A stretch of 64,000 nucleotides of DNA, taken from Caulobacter sp. GTDB lineage: Bacteria; Pseudomonadota; Alphaproteobacteria; Caulobacterales; Caulobacteraceae. This document shows, piece by piece, positions 54,011 to 62,526 of the stretch; positions within the stretch are counted from its first letter, which is position 1; each line of letters opens with the position of its first letter. Position numbers and translations under genes: made by a program. A model generated the notes under the pieces. The model made no database searches. It was not told the DNA's origin and saw only the letters and a program-made list of their open reading frames with translations. The DNA lies in NCBI GenBank assembly GCA_030645575.1, contig JAUSMJ010000064.1, positions 34,283 to 98,282 on the forward strand, written 5' to 3'.

Positions 54011-54718
54011 ATGGCCAACATCACCCTGGTGGACGACGACGAGAACATCGTCGCCTCCGTTTCACTGGCGCTGGAAAGCCATGGTCACACGGTGACCGCC
54101 TGCCACGACGGGGTCGCCGGGCTTGAGTCCCTGCAGAACAGCCCGCCGGACCTGGCGATCCTGGACGTGAAGATGCCGCGCATGGACGGCATGGAGCTGC
54201 TGCGCCGGCTGCGCCAGACCTCCGACGTCCCGGTGATCATGCTGACCAGCAAGGACGAGGAGATCGACGAGATCCTCGGCTTCAACCTCGGCGCCGATGA
54301 CTACATGCACAAGCCGTTCAGCCAACGGCTGCTGCTGGAGCGGGTCAAGGCCGTGCTCCGCCGCGGCGGCATCGACGAGGCGATCAAGGCCGGCGGCCCG
54401 GCCGACCCGGGCGTCCGCTCAATGAAGCGCGGCAAGCTGACCCTCGACCCCGAGCGGCACGACAGCCTGTGGGACGGCAAGCCCGTGCGACTGACCGTCA
54501 CCGAGTTCCTGCTGCTGCAGAGCCTCGCCCAGCGGCCCGGCTTCGTGAAGAGCCGCGACAACCTGATGGACGCGGCCTACGACGATCAGGTCTATGTCGA
54601 CGACCGCACGATCGACAGCCACATCAAGCGGATGCGCAAGAAGTTCCGTCAGGTCGACCCGAGCTTCGACGCGATCGAGACCCTGTATGGCGTCGGATAC
54701 CGCTATCGCGAATCCTGA
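54011..54718 (+). CDS. chvI: Two-component response regulator ChvI (OmpR family)
   Basis: The 235-residue regulator has a receiver domain with acidic pocket VDDDEN, phosphoacceptor Asp52 ([12 protein letters not shown]), Thr/Ser (MLTSKDEE) and Lys (HKPFSQRL), and an OmpR-type winged helix (about 140-235, [28 protein letters not shown]... [17 protein letters not shown]). ChvI controls envelope-stress and acid-response genes in alphaproteobacteria. The next gene, chvG, overlaps by 32 bases. Confidence 0.94.
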   Translation: MANITLVDDDENIVASVSLALESHGHTVTACHDGVAGLESLQNSPPDLAILDVKMPRMDGMELLRRLRQTSDVPVIMLTSKDEEIDEILGFNLGADDYMHKPFSQRLLLERVKAVLRRGGIDEAIKAGGPADPGVRSMKRGKLTLDPERHDSLWDGKPVRLTVTEFLLLQSLAQRPGFVKSRDNLMDAAYDDQVYVDDRTIDSHIKRMRKKFRQVDPSFDAIETLYGVGYRYRES

Positions 54719-56267
54719 ACCCGAGGCGCCGCCGCGCCGGCGTCTCTGGCCACGGGGCTCGCGCCTCGGGCGGCTGATCATCGCCCTGAATTTCCTCGGG
54801 CTGGCGATCCTGGTCATCGGGGCCCTGACGCTCAACGAGATGCGCCGGGGGCTGGTCAACGCCCGCATCGACAGCCTGATCACCCAGGGCGAATGGGTGG
54901 CCCGGATCATCGACGAGGCGGCCACGGTGGGCGAGCCCGAGCCGGCCCTGCAGCCGGAGCGGGCCGCGCGGCTGCTGCAGCTGCTGCACCTGCCCCGCAG
55001 CCAGCGGGTGCGGCTGTTCGACGGCGCCGGCCGGCAGATCGCCGACTCCTACGACGTGGCCGACCGGGTCGACTGGAAGCCGCTGCCGCCCGCCCGCAAG
55101 CCCGGCCAGAAGGCCCGGCCGCCGGAACGCAATCCCACCGGCGAGCGCGCCGCCCGGGCCCTCAAGGCCGAGATCGACGCCGCCCTGCGCGGCGAGCAGG
55201 TCAGGGGTCGCCGGATCGGCGAGGGCGGCGAGCAGCTGGTGTCCGTCTCCCTGCCGATCCAGCGGGTGCGGGCGGTGCTGGGGGTGCTGACGCTGGAGGC
55301 TGGCGACGTCGATTCGATCATCGCCGCCGAGCGGGCCGCCCTGATCCCGTTCATCCTGATCGCCGTGGGCGTGACGACGCTGTCCAGCTTCCTGATCTAC
55401 GCCCTGGTCGCCCGGCCCGTGCTGCGCCTGGCCAGGGCGGCCGACCGGGTGCAGCAGGCCCGGGCGCGGTCGATCTCGATGCCGGACCTGGCCAAACGCC
55501 AGGACGAGATCGGCGACCTGACCCGCTCGCTGGAACAGATGACCGACAGCCTGTCGGAGCGGATGGACGCCATCGAGCGGTTCGCCGCCGACGTGGCTCA
55601 CGAGATCCGCAACCCGCTGACCTCGATCCGTTCGGCGGTGGAGACGCTCGACCTGGTCGGCGACGGCCCGGCCCGCCAGCGGCTGACCAGCATCCTCAAG
55701 CAGGACGTCGGCCGGCTGGACCGGCTGGTCACCGACATCGCCAACGCCTCGCGGCTGGACGCCGAGCTGTCGCGCGACGAGCCGCGCCGCATCGACCTGG
55801 CGCGGCTGATCGGCGACATCGTGCATGTCTACGGCGCCTCGGCCACGCCCGGCGCGGTGGCCGTGCGAATCATCGGCCCCGACGCCGGCGAGACCCTGGC
55901 CGTGGCCGGCCGCGAGGGGCCGCTGGGCCAGGTGTTCCGCAACCTGATCGACAACGCCCGCTCGTTCAGCCCGCCCGGCGGCGAGGTGCGCGTCACCCTG
56001 TCGGGCGGCCGCGGCAAGGTCGAGGTGGCGGTCGAGGACGACGGCCCGGGCATCCCGCCGGACAATCTGGAGACCGTGTTCGAGCGGTTCTACACCTCGC
56101 GGCCCAAGGGCACGGCGTTCGGCGGCAACTCGGGCCTGGGCCTGTCGATCGCCCGCCAGATCGTCGAGGCTCACGGCGGCGAGATCCACGCCGAGAACCG
56201 TCTGGGCCCCGACGGCGCGATCGGCGGCGCCCGCTTCCTCGTGCGCCTGCCCGAGCGCGGCGGATGA
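54687..56267 (+). CDS. chvG: Sensor histidine kinase ChvG
   Basis: The 526-residue membrane kinase has TM1 (about 29-48), a periplasmic domain of about 160 residues with a basic Pro-rich stretch, TM2 (about 213-235), a HAMP domain, HisKA with His305 ([21 protein letters not shown]) and a HATPase domain ([38 protein letters not shown]). It phosphorylates ChvI. The ATG 54687 start lies inside the 3' end of chvI. Confidence 0.94.
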   Translation: MASDTAIANPEPEAPPRRRLWPRGSRLGRLIIALNFLGLAILVIGALTLNEMRRGLVNARIDSLITQGEWVARIIDEAATVGEPEPALQPERAARLLQLLHLPRSQRVRLFDGAGRQIADSYDVADRVDWKPLPPARKPGQKARPPERNPTGERAARALKAEIDAALRGEQVRGRRIGEGGEQLVSVSLPIQRVRAVLGVLTLEAGDVDSIIAAERAALIPFILIAVGVTTLSSFLIYALVARPVLRLARAADRVQQARARSISMPDLAKRQDEIGDLTRSLEQMTDSLSERMDAIERFAADVAHEIRNPLTSIRSAVETLDLVGDGPARQRLTSILKQDVGRLDRLVTDIANASRLDAELSRDEPRRIDLARLIGDIVHVYGASATPGAVAVRIIGPDAGETLAVAGREGPLGQVFRNLIDNARSFSPPGGEVRVTLSGGRGKVEVAVEDDGPGIPPDNLETVFERFYTSRPKGTAFGGNSGLGLSIARQIVEAHGGEIHAENRLGPDGAIGGARFLVRLPERGG

Positions 56268-56698
56268 TCCGCCACGGCGGCATGATCGCCCTGCGGCTGG
56301 ACGGATTCTGGCGCGGCGTGCTGATCGAGGGGCCGTCCGCCTGCGGCAAGAGCGACCTGGCCTTGCGGGCGCTGGGCGAGGGCTTCCGCCTGGTGGCCGA
56401 TGACCGGGTGCTGATCTGGGCCTCCGGCGGCCGGGCCTGGGGCCGCGCGCCCGACAGTCTGGCCGGGCTGATGGAAAGCCGCGGCGTCGGCGTGCTGCCG
56501 GTCAGCGCCGTCCCCTACGCCCCGATCGTGCTGGCGATTCGCTGCGAGGCCTCGCCCGGGGCGGTCGAGCGCTATCCGGTCGGCGAGACCCTGAATCTGG
56601 CCGGCGTCGCCGTGCCGCTGCGTCCGCTGTGGCCTTTTGATCCCGCCGCACCCGCGAAATTGCGCCGCGGCATCGAGTATCTTGGAGCCGAACATTAA
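56264..56698 (+). CDS. hprK: HPr kinase/phosphorylase, short alphaproteobacterial type
   Basis: The 144-residue catalytic-domain-only HprK has the P-loop GPSACGKSDLAL (23-34; in many relatives the two middle residues are Gly-Ala or similar), VADDRVLIW and the LAGLMESRGVGVLPV capping motif. It phosphorylates HPr on a serine, here probably Ser47. The ATG overlaps the chvG stop by 4 bases; the chvIG-hprK-EIIA-HPr order is typical of alphaproteobacteria and links the PTS to envelope signalling. Confidence 0.92.
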   Translation: MIRHGGMIALRLDGFWRGVLIEGPSACGKSDLALRALGEGFRLVADDRVLIWASGGRAWGRAPDSLAGLMESRGVGVLPVSAVPYAPIVLAIRCEASPGAVERYPVGETLNLAGVAVPLRPLWPFDPAAPAKLRRGIEYLGAEH

Positions 56699-56787
56699 CG
56701 GGCGTATCTAGGCGCCCTCGCGGCGAGGGCCGCGTCCGTCGGGCAAGGGTTCCCGGTATTGATCGAGACAGGGTTTCAGGCTCGCGC

Positions 56788-57192
56788 ATGATCGGCCTCG
56801 TGATCGTTACCCATGGCCGGCTGGCGGAAGAGTTCGTTCTGGCCATGGAGCATGTCGTCGGTCCGCAGACCGACGTGGCGGCTATCTGCATCGGCCCCGA
56901 CGACGACATGGAAAAGCGCCGCAAGGACATCCTCAAGGCCTGTGCGGCCGTCGATTCGGGCAAGGGCGTGATCCTGCTGACCGACATGTTCGGCGGCACG
57001 CCGTCGAACCTGGCCATCAGCGTCATGGAACAGACCCGGGCCGAGGTCATCGCCGGGCTGAACCTGCCGATGCTGATCAAGCTGGCCTCCCTGCGCACCC
57101 GCGAGCCGCTGGAGGCCTGCGTGCACCACGCCCAGGAGGCGGGCCGCAAGTACATCTCCGTCGCCTCCTACGTGCTGGCCGGCGAGAAGTGA
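56788..57192 (+). CDS. PTS system EIIA component, mannose type (regulatory PTS)
   Basis: The 134-residue EIIA(Man)-fold protein has the phosphorylated His9 (VIVTHGRLAEEF) and LLTDMFGGTPSNLAI. In alphaproteobacteria this protein accepts phosphate from HPr and regulates rather than transports: no EIIB, EIIC or EIID is next to it. The stop overlaps the HPr GTG by 4 bases. Confidence 0.93.
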   Translation: MIGLVIVTHGRLAEEFVLAMEHVVGPQTDVAAICIGPDDDMEKRRKDILKACAAVDSGKGVILLTDMFGGTPSNLAISVMEQTRAEVIAGLNLPMLIKLASLRTREPLEACVHHAQEAGRKYISVASYVLAGEK

Positions 57193-57461
57193 GCGCCTGC
57201 CGGTCCGTCGAAATCATCAATGAGCGGGGGCTGCACGCCCGCGCCTCGGCCAAGTTCGTCAAGCTGGCCTCGACCTTCGACGCCGAGGTTCAGGTCAGCC
57301 GCGACGGCTCCACCGTCGATGCCCGCTCGATCATGGGCCTGATGATGCTGGCCGCCGGCATCGGCTCGACGATCGAGATCTCGGCGGAGGGCGTCGAGGC
57401 GACGGAGGCTGTCGCGGCGTTGTGCGAGCTGGTCGAGAACCGGTTCGACGAGGAGCGGTAA
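57189..57461 (+). CDS. ptsH: Phosphocarrier protein HPr
   Basis: The 90-residue protein has the His16 site (NERGLHARASAKFV) and the Ser47 site (VDARSIMGLMMLAAGIG) used by HprK. It receives phosphate from EI and passes it to EIIA. The gene for EI (ptsP or ptsI) is not within the window. It starts with GTG and is coupled to the EIIA gene. Confidence 0.95.
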   Translation: MSACRSVEIINERGLHARASAKFVKLASTFDAEVQVSRDGSTVDARSIMGLMMLAAGIGSTIEISAEGVEATEAVAALCELVENRFDEER

Positions 57462-57694
57462 GGGGGCGGCGGTTGCCCGGCCTCGCCCTGCCGTCCCCCT
57501 TCTCCCTCGCGAGAGAGGGTTGAGGACTTGCGAGACGGATACTCATGGGACATCGCGGGACAAACCCGGGACTCCCGCCCGGAAAATGCGCGGACGGACG
57601 CCTCACGCCTGCTGGCGGGGGTAAAATGACTCAATGGCGGGTCAGGTAAACATCGCGACACACCTTGCGGAACAAGGAATCCAGCTCCCCTGCC
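57462..57694. other. Gene-free region after ptsH
   Basis: No frame here looks coding. A CTTCTCCCTCGCGAGAGAGG segment (57500-57519) is a CTCTCC/GGAGAG-type short palindrome like that near 34103-34122. The rest, to the family B element, shows only scattered short repeats such as CGGGACAAACCCGGGACTCCCG. Confidence 0.5.
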
Positions 57695-57847
57695 CCGTCA
57701 TCGTCGGACTTGTTCCGGAGCCTGCCCTCGGGTCGGCCGACGGCCGAGCCCGGGGGCCCCATGCGCACGGTGTGAGGAGATCGACTCCACGGCAGGAGCG
57801 GCCAATACGGCGTTCCTGGGTCGTCGGAACAAGTCCGACGATGACGG
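57695..57847. repeat. Intergenic inverted repeat with perfect 22-bp arms, family B copy 2
   Basis: CCGTCATCGTCGGACTTGTT plus CC (57695-57716) is the exact reverse complement of the last 22 bases (57826-57847, starting GGAACAAGTCCGACG). The 109-base centre holds smaller hairpins (for example GGGTCGGCCGACGGCCGAGCCC). The outer ends match the element at 10065-10180. It lies just beyond the cysQ 3' end. Confidence 0.92.
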
Positions 57848-57888
57848 AGATAGTTGAAGCGGACGCCCCGAAGACACCCGCGACAACC

Positions 57889-58668
57889 CTACCCGCCCCG
57901 CGCCACGAACCACTCGTTGAGGAACCGCTTGTCGGCCTTGCCGTAGAGGAACTCGGCCCCCTGATAGCCGGTCACCGACCCGCCGGCGGCCTCCAGCACC
58001 GCCTGGGCCGCGCAGATGTCCCATTCGCTGGTCGGGCCGTGGCGCGGATAGATGTCGGCCGCGCCCTCGGCGATGCGGCAGAGCTTGACCGAGCTGTCCA
58101 TCGCCACCTTCAGGTCGAAGCCATATTCAGCGGTCAGCTTGGCGAGGGTCTCCTCCTTCATGGTGTGGCTGATCAGGGCCACCGCCTCGCCCTTCGGCCA
58201 GGGGCGCACATGCACGGGGCTGGCCGCGCCGCCGTCGGCCTGCCGCTTCATCGCGCCGGCCGCCGTGGTGAACCAGGTCTCGCCCGTGGCCGGGGCGCAG
58301 ACGGCGCCGGCGACGGGCCGGCGGCCGGCGACCAGGCCGATGTTGACGGTGAAGCTGGGGTCGCCGCGCATGAAGGCCTTGGTGCCATCGACCGGGTCGA
58401 CGAGGAAGAAGCGGTCGCCGATGGCGTCGGGCGTGCCAAATTCGCTGGCGTGTTCCTCGGCGACGATGGCGATGTCGGGGAAGCGCGCCTTCAGCCGGCG
58501 CACGATCAGCTTCTCGCCCTCCTGGTCGGCGATGGTCACCGGGCTCATGTCGGCCTTGCTGGTGTGGGCCACGGTTCCGCCGTGCGACCAGTAGGGCAGG
58601 ATCAGCCGGCCCGCCTCCTCGACGATGTCGGCGAGGGCGAGGCCGATATCGGCGTCGGTGGCGGTCAT
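57889..58668 (-). CDS. cysQ: 3'(2'),5'-bisphosphate nucleotidase CysQ
   Basis: Hydrolyses PAP, a by-product of sulfate assimilation and of sulfotransferases, to AMP. The 259-residue inositol-phosphatase-fold protein has SPVTIADQEGEKLIVRRL, VAEEHASEF with the metal Glu, DPVDGTKAFMRGDPSFTVNIGLV, and SEWDICAAQAVLEAAGG. Length is normal. An SHMP-type inositol monophosphatase role is less likely. It overlaps the small DUF3553 gene (GTG-free, ATGA junction at 58665). Confidence 0.9.
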   Translation of the reverse strand: MTATDADIGLALADIVEEAGRLILPYWSHGGTVAHTSKADMSPVTIADQEGEKLIVRRLKARFPDIAIVAEEHASEFGTPDAIGDRFFLVDPVDGTKAFMRGDPSFTVNIGLVAGRRPVAGAVCAPATGETWFTTAAGAMKRQADGGAASPVHVRPWPKGEAVALISHTMKEETLAKLTAEYGFDLKVAMDSSVKLCRIAEGAADIYPRHGPTSEWDICAAQAVLEAAGGSVTGYQGAEFLYGKADKRFLNEWFVARGG

Positions 58669-58853
58669 CGGCGGGCTCCAGGATCGTCGGCCACGAAGAT
58701 CAGACGCACGACCGACGCATCGATGGCCTGTTTGCCGGCGTGTTCGAAATTCACGGTGACCCGCCGCCCGGTCACCGACTGCACCTGTCCAACGCCCCAG
58801 TCGTCCCGCGCGGGATGGCGCACCAGGGCGCCGGGCTCGATGAACGGATCCAT
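58665..58853 (-). CDS. DUF3553 domain protein
   Basis: The 62-residue protein has the DUF3553 core PGALVRHPARDDWGVGQVQSVTGRRVTVNFEHAGKQAID, a small beta barrel (UvrD/CarD-like Tudor fold). The start is ATG 58853; a longer frame to 58889 has no support. It is coupled to cysQ and 66 bases from the divergent chpT gene. Function unknown. Confidence 0.88.
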   Translation of the reverse strand: MDPFIEPGALVRHPARDDWGVGQVQSVTGRRVTVNFEHAGKQAIDASVVRLIFVADDPGARR

Positions 58854-58918
58854 ACGGCTGTCGTTAGGGGCCCGCGCCCCATTTGCCAACGCCTCAAATC
58901 AGGTCAATTTCGCGGGCC

Positions 58919-59611
58919 ATGACCGAACCCGTCGCCTCCGAGCCCCGTCCCGAAACTCCGGCCCCGGCCCTGGAGGAGAAGCTGCCCGAGGCCGCCGAGC
59001 TGGCCGCCCAGATCGCCGCGCGCCTGTGTCACGACTTCATCAGCCCGGCCAGCGCCATCGTTTCGGGCCTGGACCTGCTGGAAGATCCCACGGCCCAGGA
59101 CATGCGCGAGGACGCCATGGACCTGATCGGCCAGAGCGCCCGCAAACTGGCCGACCAGCTGCAGTTCTGCCGTGTGGCCTTCGGCGCCTCGGCCGCCGCC
59201 GAGACCTTCGACCCGCGCGAACTGGAGGGTCTGGCCAGGGGCATCTACGCCCACGTCCGGCCGGAACTGGACTGGAAGGTCGAGGTTGCCGCGCTGAACA
59301 AGGCGGCCGCCCGCATCCTGCTCAATCTCTGCCAGATCGCCGCCGGGGCCCTGCCGATCGGCGGGACGGCGGTGGCGCGGGTGATCGAGGCCGATGGCCG
59401 GGCCGCCATCAGCCTGGAGGCGACCGGGCCGCGCGCGCGGCTCAAGCCGGAGGTCCTGCGCGGCCTGCGGGGCGAACCGCGCGGCGACGCGGTCGGCGGG
59501 GCCTGGGTCCAGGCCTACTACCTGCACCTGATCGTCAAGGCCGCCGGCGGCCAGCTGGCCGCGGAAACCGGCGAGGACAAGGTCACCCTGGCCGCCTGGG
59601 CGCCGGTCTAG
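58919..59611 (+). CDS. chpT: Histidine phosphotransferase ChpT
   Basis: ChpT passes phosphate from CckA to CtrA and CpdR, controlling the cell cycle. The 230-residue protein has a DHp-like helix pair with His38 (ARLCHDFISPASAIVSGLDLLED) and QSARKLADQLQFCRVAFGAS, and a degenerate ATPase-like domain (LNLCQIAAGALPIGG... LKPEVLRGLRGEP... GGAWVQAYYLHLIVKAAGGQL). Start ATG 58919 follows an unconserved frame. Confidence 0.95.
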   Translation: MTEPVASEPRPETPAPALEEKLPEAAELAAQIAARLCHDFISPASAIVSGLDLLEDPTAQDMREDAMDLIGQSARKLADQLQFCRVAFGASAAAETFDPRELEGLARGIYAHVRPELDWKVEVAALNKAAARILLNLCQIAAGALPIGGTAVARVIEADGRAAISLEATGPRARLKPEVLRGLRGEPRGDAVGGAWVQAYYLHLIVKAAGGQLAAETGEDKVTLAAWAPV

Positions 59612-59619
59612 CGTCCGGG

Positions 59620-59702
59620 GAAATAGGGGGACAGTTTACGCATTTTCTCCGCGGATCTGTCCGCCGACGAAGACGGAAATGCGTAAACTGTCCCCCTATT
59701 TC
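59620..59702. repeat. Perfect 26-bp inverted repeat, family D copy 2
   Basis: GAAATAGGGGGACAGTTTAC (59620 onward) begins a 26-base arm that is exactly reverse-complemented at 59677-59702, with a 31-base centre. The core GGACAGTTTACG is shared with the element at 52059-52144. It lies 8 bases after the chpT stop. Confidence 0.92.
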
Positions 59703-59710
59703 TAGCGCCC

Positions 59711-59739
59711 GGAAACAGGGAAAACTGCCCCCTGTTTCC
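59711..59739. repeat. Short palindrome next to the family D element
   Basis: GGAAACAGGG (59711-59720) pairs with CCCTGTTTCC (59730-59739) around a 9-base centre AAAACTGCC. It looks like a degraded relative of the neighbouring 26-bp repeat and may help end chpT transcription. Confidence 0.7.
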
Positions 59740-59838
59740 CCAACGCCGGACAATCCGCCGCGCCCGTTTTCCACGTCCTCTCACGACCCGTTAACCGACA
59801 CAGCCGAAAAGACGGGACGGGGAAGGAGCGTTCGCGCC

Positions 59839-60204
59839 TTGAAGACCTGTCTGCTGGTTGATGATAGCCGGGTAATCCGCAAGGTGGCCCGCCGGATCGT
59901 CGAGGAACTCGGCTACGAAGTGGCCGAGGCGTCCGACGGGCTGGAGGCGCTTGCCTGGTGCCGCGCGGCCATGCCCGACGTGATCCTGCTCGACTGGCAC
60001 ATGCCGGTGATGAACGGCCTGGACTTCCTGAAGCAGCTGCGCGCCGAACCGGGCGGCGACGCGCCCAAGGTGGTCTTCTGCACGGTCGAGAGCGAGCCGG
60101 CGCGGATCCGCGAGGCCCTGACGGCCGGCGCCTGCGAATACATCATGAAGCCGTTCGACGGCGACATCATCCAGGCGAAGTTCGCCGAGGCCGGTCTGGC
60201 ATGA
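59839..60204 (+). CDS. CheY-like single-domain response regulator
   Basis: The 121-residue receiver has VDDSRVIRK, phosphoacceptor Asp52 (ILLDWHMPVMNG), Thr (VFCTVESE) and Lys (IMKPFDGDII). No output domain. It starts with TTG 59839 (GGAAGGAGCG upstream, 7 bases before a less ideal spacer). In Caulobacter the gene after chpT is likewise a CheY (chemotaxis cluster III type). It is coupled to cheR by ATGA. Confidence 0.9.
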   Translation: MKTCLLVDDSRVIRKVARRIVEELGYEVAEASDGLEALAWCRAAMPDVILLDWHMPVMNGLDFLKQLRAEPGGDAPKVVFCTVESEPARIREALTAGACEYIMKPFDGDIIQAKFAEAGLA

Positions 60205-61028
60205 GCCCCGACGACATCAAGCTGATCGTCGCGCTGTGCCGCCAGCGCGCCGGACTGAACGTCGATCCGACCAGGACCTACCTGATCGAGAGCCGCCTGG
60301 GGCCGCTGGCCCGGCGTGAATCCTACGGCTCGATCAGCGAGCTGATCGCCGGCCTGCGCGCGCGCCGCGAGGAGCCGCTGATCTGGGCCCTGGTCGAGGC
60401 CATGTGCTCGAACGAGACGGCCTTCTTCCGCGATCGCACCCCCTTCCAGCAGTTCCGCGACGATATCCTGCCGACGCTGTCGCGCATGCGCGGGCCCGAG
60501 CCGATCCGCATCTGGAGCGCCGGCTGCTCGACCGGCCAGGAAGCCTACAGCCTGGCCATGATCGCCGAGGCCGGCGTGGGGCTGGAGGCCGGCGCCAAGG
60601 TCGAGATCTATGGCGCGGACATCTCCGAACGCTGCCTCGAGAAGGCCCAGTCCGGCCTCTACAACCAGTTCGAGGTCCAGCGCGGCCTGCCGATCCGCAT
60701 GCTGGTCGATCACTTCGACAAGGTCGAGGACAGCTGGCGGCTGTCGCCGCGCATCCGCGGACGGGTGCGCTGGCGGCGCATCAACCTGATCGGCGATCTG
60801 TCGGGCGTTGGCCAGTTCGACGTGATCTTCTGCCGCAACGTGCTGTCGATGATGGACGAGTCGATCCGTCCGCGCGTGCTCGAGGGGCTCGCGGCGGCCC
60901 TGCCCGCCGACGGCTTCCTGGTGCTGGGCAAGGACGAGACGCCGTTGGGCCTGACCGACGCCTACCGTCCGATCACCGGCCGCGAGGGGCTCTACGCCCG
61001 CAACCCGGCCTACCGGGCCGCGGCCTGA
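60201..61028 (+). CDS. CheR-type protein-glutamate O-methyltransferase
   Basis: The 275-residue protein has the CheR N-terminal helical domain (about 1-70) and a SAM-binding domain: RIWSAGCSTGQEAYSLAM, YGADISERCLEKAQSGLY, FDVIFCRNVLSMMD. It methylates glutamates of chemoreceptors, or, since no receptor is near, another target. It lacks the beta-subdomain insert of pentapeptide-dependent CheR as far as I can see. Coupled to CheY upstream and overlapping the sulfotransferase gene by 1 base. Confidence 0.92.
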   Translation: MSPDDIKLIVALCRQRAGLNVDPTRTYLIESRLGPLARRESYGSISELIAGLRARREEPLIWALVEAMCSNETAFFRDRTPFQQFRDDILPTLSRMRGPEPIRIWSAGCSTGQEAYSLAMIAEAGVGLEAGAKVEIYGADISERCLEKAQSGLYNQFEVQRGLPIRMLVDHFDKVEDSWRLSPRIRGRVRWRRINLIGDLSGVGQFDVIFCRNVLSMMDESIRPRVLEGLAAALPADGFLVLGKDETPLGLTDAYRPITGREGLYARNPAYRAAA

Positions 61029-61810
61029 TGAGCAGCGACGCGGATCAGGCCCTGCTGGCCTGCATCCGGGTGCCCAAGAGCGGCTCCAAGAGCCTGTCGC
61101 TAATCGTCGCCGAGGCCTTCCCCGACCGCGCCTCGTTCTATCTGCCCGACACGATGCGGCGCGAGGCGCTGATCAGTCGCTGGCAGGCCTTTCGCCTGTG
61201 GCGATCGCAGGCCCAGAACCTGGGCAAGCACTGGAAGGTCCTGTCGCTGAACGCGGCCCTGGCGAGGATCGACGCGGCCGCCGCGCCGGGCGACCTGCTG
61301 ATCGGCGGCCACTTCGACCAGCCCACGGTCCAGGCGGGCCTGTCCCGACCGGTGAAGAGCATCGTCCTGCTGCGCGACCCGGCGGAGCGGGCCCGGTCCG
61401 ACTACAACTACGCCCGCCAGGGGTTCCTGAAGAAGAAGCCCTGGCAGCGGTTCGACGCGCATCTGACGGCCCAGGCGGCGGGCCGTTACGATTTCGAGGG
61501 CTTCCTCGACTACCAGCTGGAGCATCCGCGGGTGTTCGCCGATCTGGCCTGCGCCTTCGTCGGCTGGCGCGAGGGGACGCCGATCGAGAGCCTGTTGCCG
61601 ACGATCTGGTGCTGGGGCGTGCTGGAACAGGCCGACGCCTTCGCCGGGCGCATGTCGCGGCTGGCCGACCGGCCCCTGACCTTCGGCCGATCCAACGCCA
61701 CGCGGCAGGTCGAACAGCTCGACATCTCGGCGGCGGCCCGGCGGCGGATCGAGCGGCTCTATGCCCGCGACCTGGAGCTCTACGCCCGCTGCCGCGACGA
61801 CTACGGCTGA
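61028..61810 (+). CDS. Sulfotransferase family protein
   Basis: The 260-residue protein has the PAPS-binding 5' loop IRVPKSGSKSLSLIV and the 3'-phosphate motif SIVLLRDPAERARSDYNYAR, then EHPRVFADLACAFVGW and a helical C-terminus. It would move sulfate to a carbohydrate or other acceptor. PAP made by it could be removed by the CysQ encoded 2.4 kb upstream. Its 3' end overlaps the PaiB-like gene by 10 bases. Confidence 0.86.
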   Translation: MSSDADQALLACIRVPKSGSKSLSLIVAEAFPDRASFYLPDTMRREALISRWQAFRLWRSQAQNLGKHWKVLSLNAALARIDAAAAPGDLLIGGHFDQPTVQAGLSRPVKSIVLLRDPAERARSDYNYARQGFLKKKPWQRFDAHLTAQAAGRYDFEGFLDYQLEHPRVFADLACAFVGWREGTPIESLLPTIWCWGVLEQADAFAGRMSRLADRPLTFGRSNATRQVEQLDISAAARRRIERLYARDLELYARCRDDYG

Positions 61811-62409
61811 CGCATCAGCCTGGCGATGTCCCGCGACCCCGGATCGGGCCGATCCTCCAGCGCCGCCGCGGCCGCCGCGATCGCCTCGGCCGGCTTGTTC
61901 TGCGACAGCTTCCAGACCCCTTCGAACCGCTCAAGGGTCATTTCGAAGGCGACGATCCCGCCCAGCAGGGCCTCGAAACGGCCGGGCGTCATCTTGTGGC
62001 GCGTCCAGGGCGGCTTGGGCGCCAGCGGCGCCTCGAACCGGGCCGACAGGTCGTCGAGCAGGGTCGCCGCGCCGGCGTCATCGAGCGCGGCGACCGGCCC
62101 CTCCATCTCGACGCTGAGGTAGTTCCAGGTCGGGACCTGGTCATCAAGGCCGAACCAGTCGGGGCTGACATAGGCGTCCGGCCCGGCGACCACGGCCAGG
62201 GCCGTCGCGCCCTCCGCGGCCAGGAGCGGGGTCAGGGCGTTGCCGCGCGACAGGTGGAACCGCAGGCGGCGACCCTCCAGCAGAACGGGCGCATGGGCGA
62301 CCGCCGGCCGGCCGGCCGCGACCCCCACGATCAGCGCCAGGCCGCGCCCGGCGACCAGGGCGGCAAGGGCGGCGGCGTCGGTCTGATGGAACAGTCTGGC
62401 GGGGTGCAT
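61801..62409 (-). CDS. FMN-binding negative transcriptional regulator, PaiB family
   Basis: The 202-residue protein opens MHPARLFHQTDAAALAALV and has a split-barrel FMN-binding fold with GATALAVVAGPDAYVSPDWFGL, VPTWNYLSVEMEGP, and FEMTLERFEGVWKLSQNKPAEA near the end. PaiB (PAI 2) proteins regulate sporulation or protease genes in Bacillus; in proteobacteria the role is unknown. Start ATG 62409; an in-frame upstream ATG would extend past the likely promoter. Confidence 0.9.
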   Translation of the reverse strand: MHPARLFHQTDAAALAALVAGRGLALIVGVAAGRPAVAHAPVLLEGRRLRFHLSRGNALTPLLAAEGATALAVVAGPDAYVSPDWFGLDDQVPTWNYLSVEMEGPVAALDDAGAATLLDDLSARFEAPLAPKPPWTRHKMTPGRFEALLGGIVAFEMTLERFEGVWKLSQNKPAEAIAAAAAALEDRPDPGSRDIARLMRQP

Positions 62410-62471
62410 CCGCGTCCCATAGCAAACCCGCGAGCCGTTCGCTGCTCCCTTGCAACGCGGATGCAACGTGA

Positions 62472-62503
62472 AACGGCCCCCGTCATGGAAGACGGGGGCC
62501 GTT
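62472..62503 (-). terminator. Hairpin after the entericidin-like gene
   Basis: AACGGCCCCCGTC (62472-62484) pairs perfectly with GACGGGGGCCGTT (62491-62503), 6-base loop. On the minus strand the right-hand end reads TTTCACG, a weak T-run. It lies 23 bases past the stop at 62527 and before PaiB, so it probably separates the two genes. Confidence 0.7.
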
Positions 62504-62526
62504 CACGGTCGGATCCTGATGGATGC

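Noticed and set aside
57634..59838. Very long plus-strand open frame running into the CheY-like gene
   Set aside because: Its first 735 codons lie opposite cysQ and over the chpT gene in another frame and show no domain; only the last 121 residues are a receiver.
59761..59838. CtrA-binding site upstream of the CheY-like gene
   Set aside because: Only one TTAACC half (59791-59796) is present; the second half seven bases away is missing.
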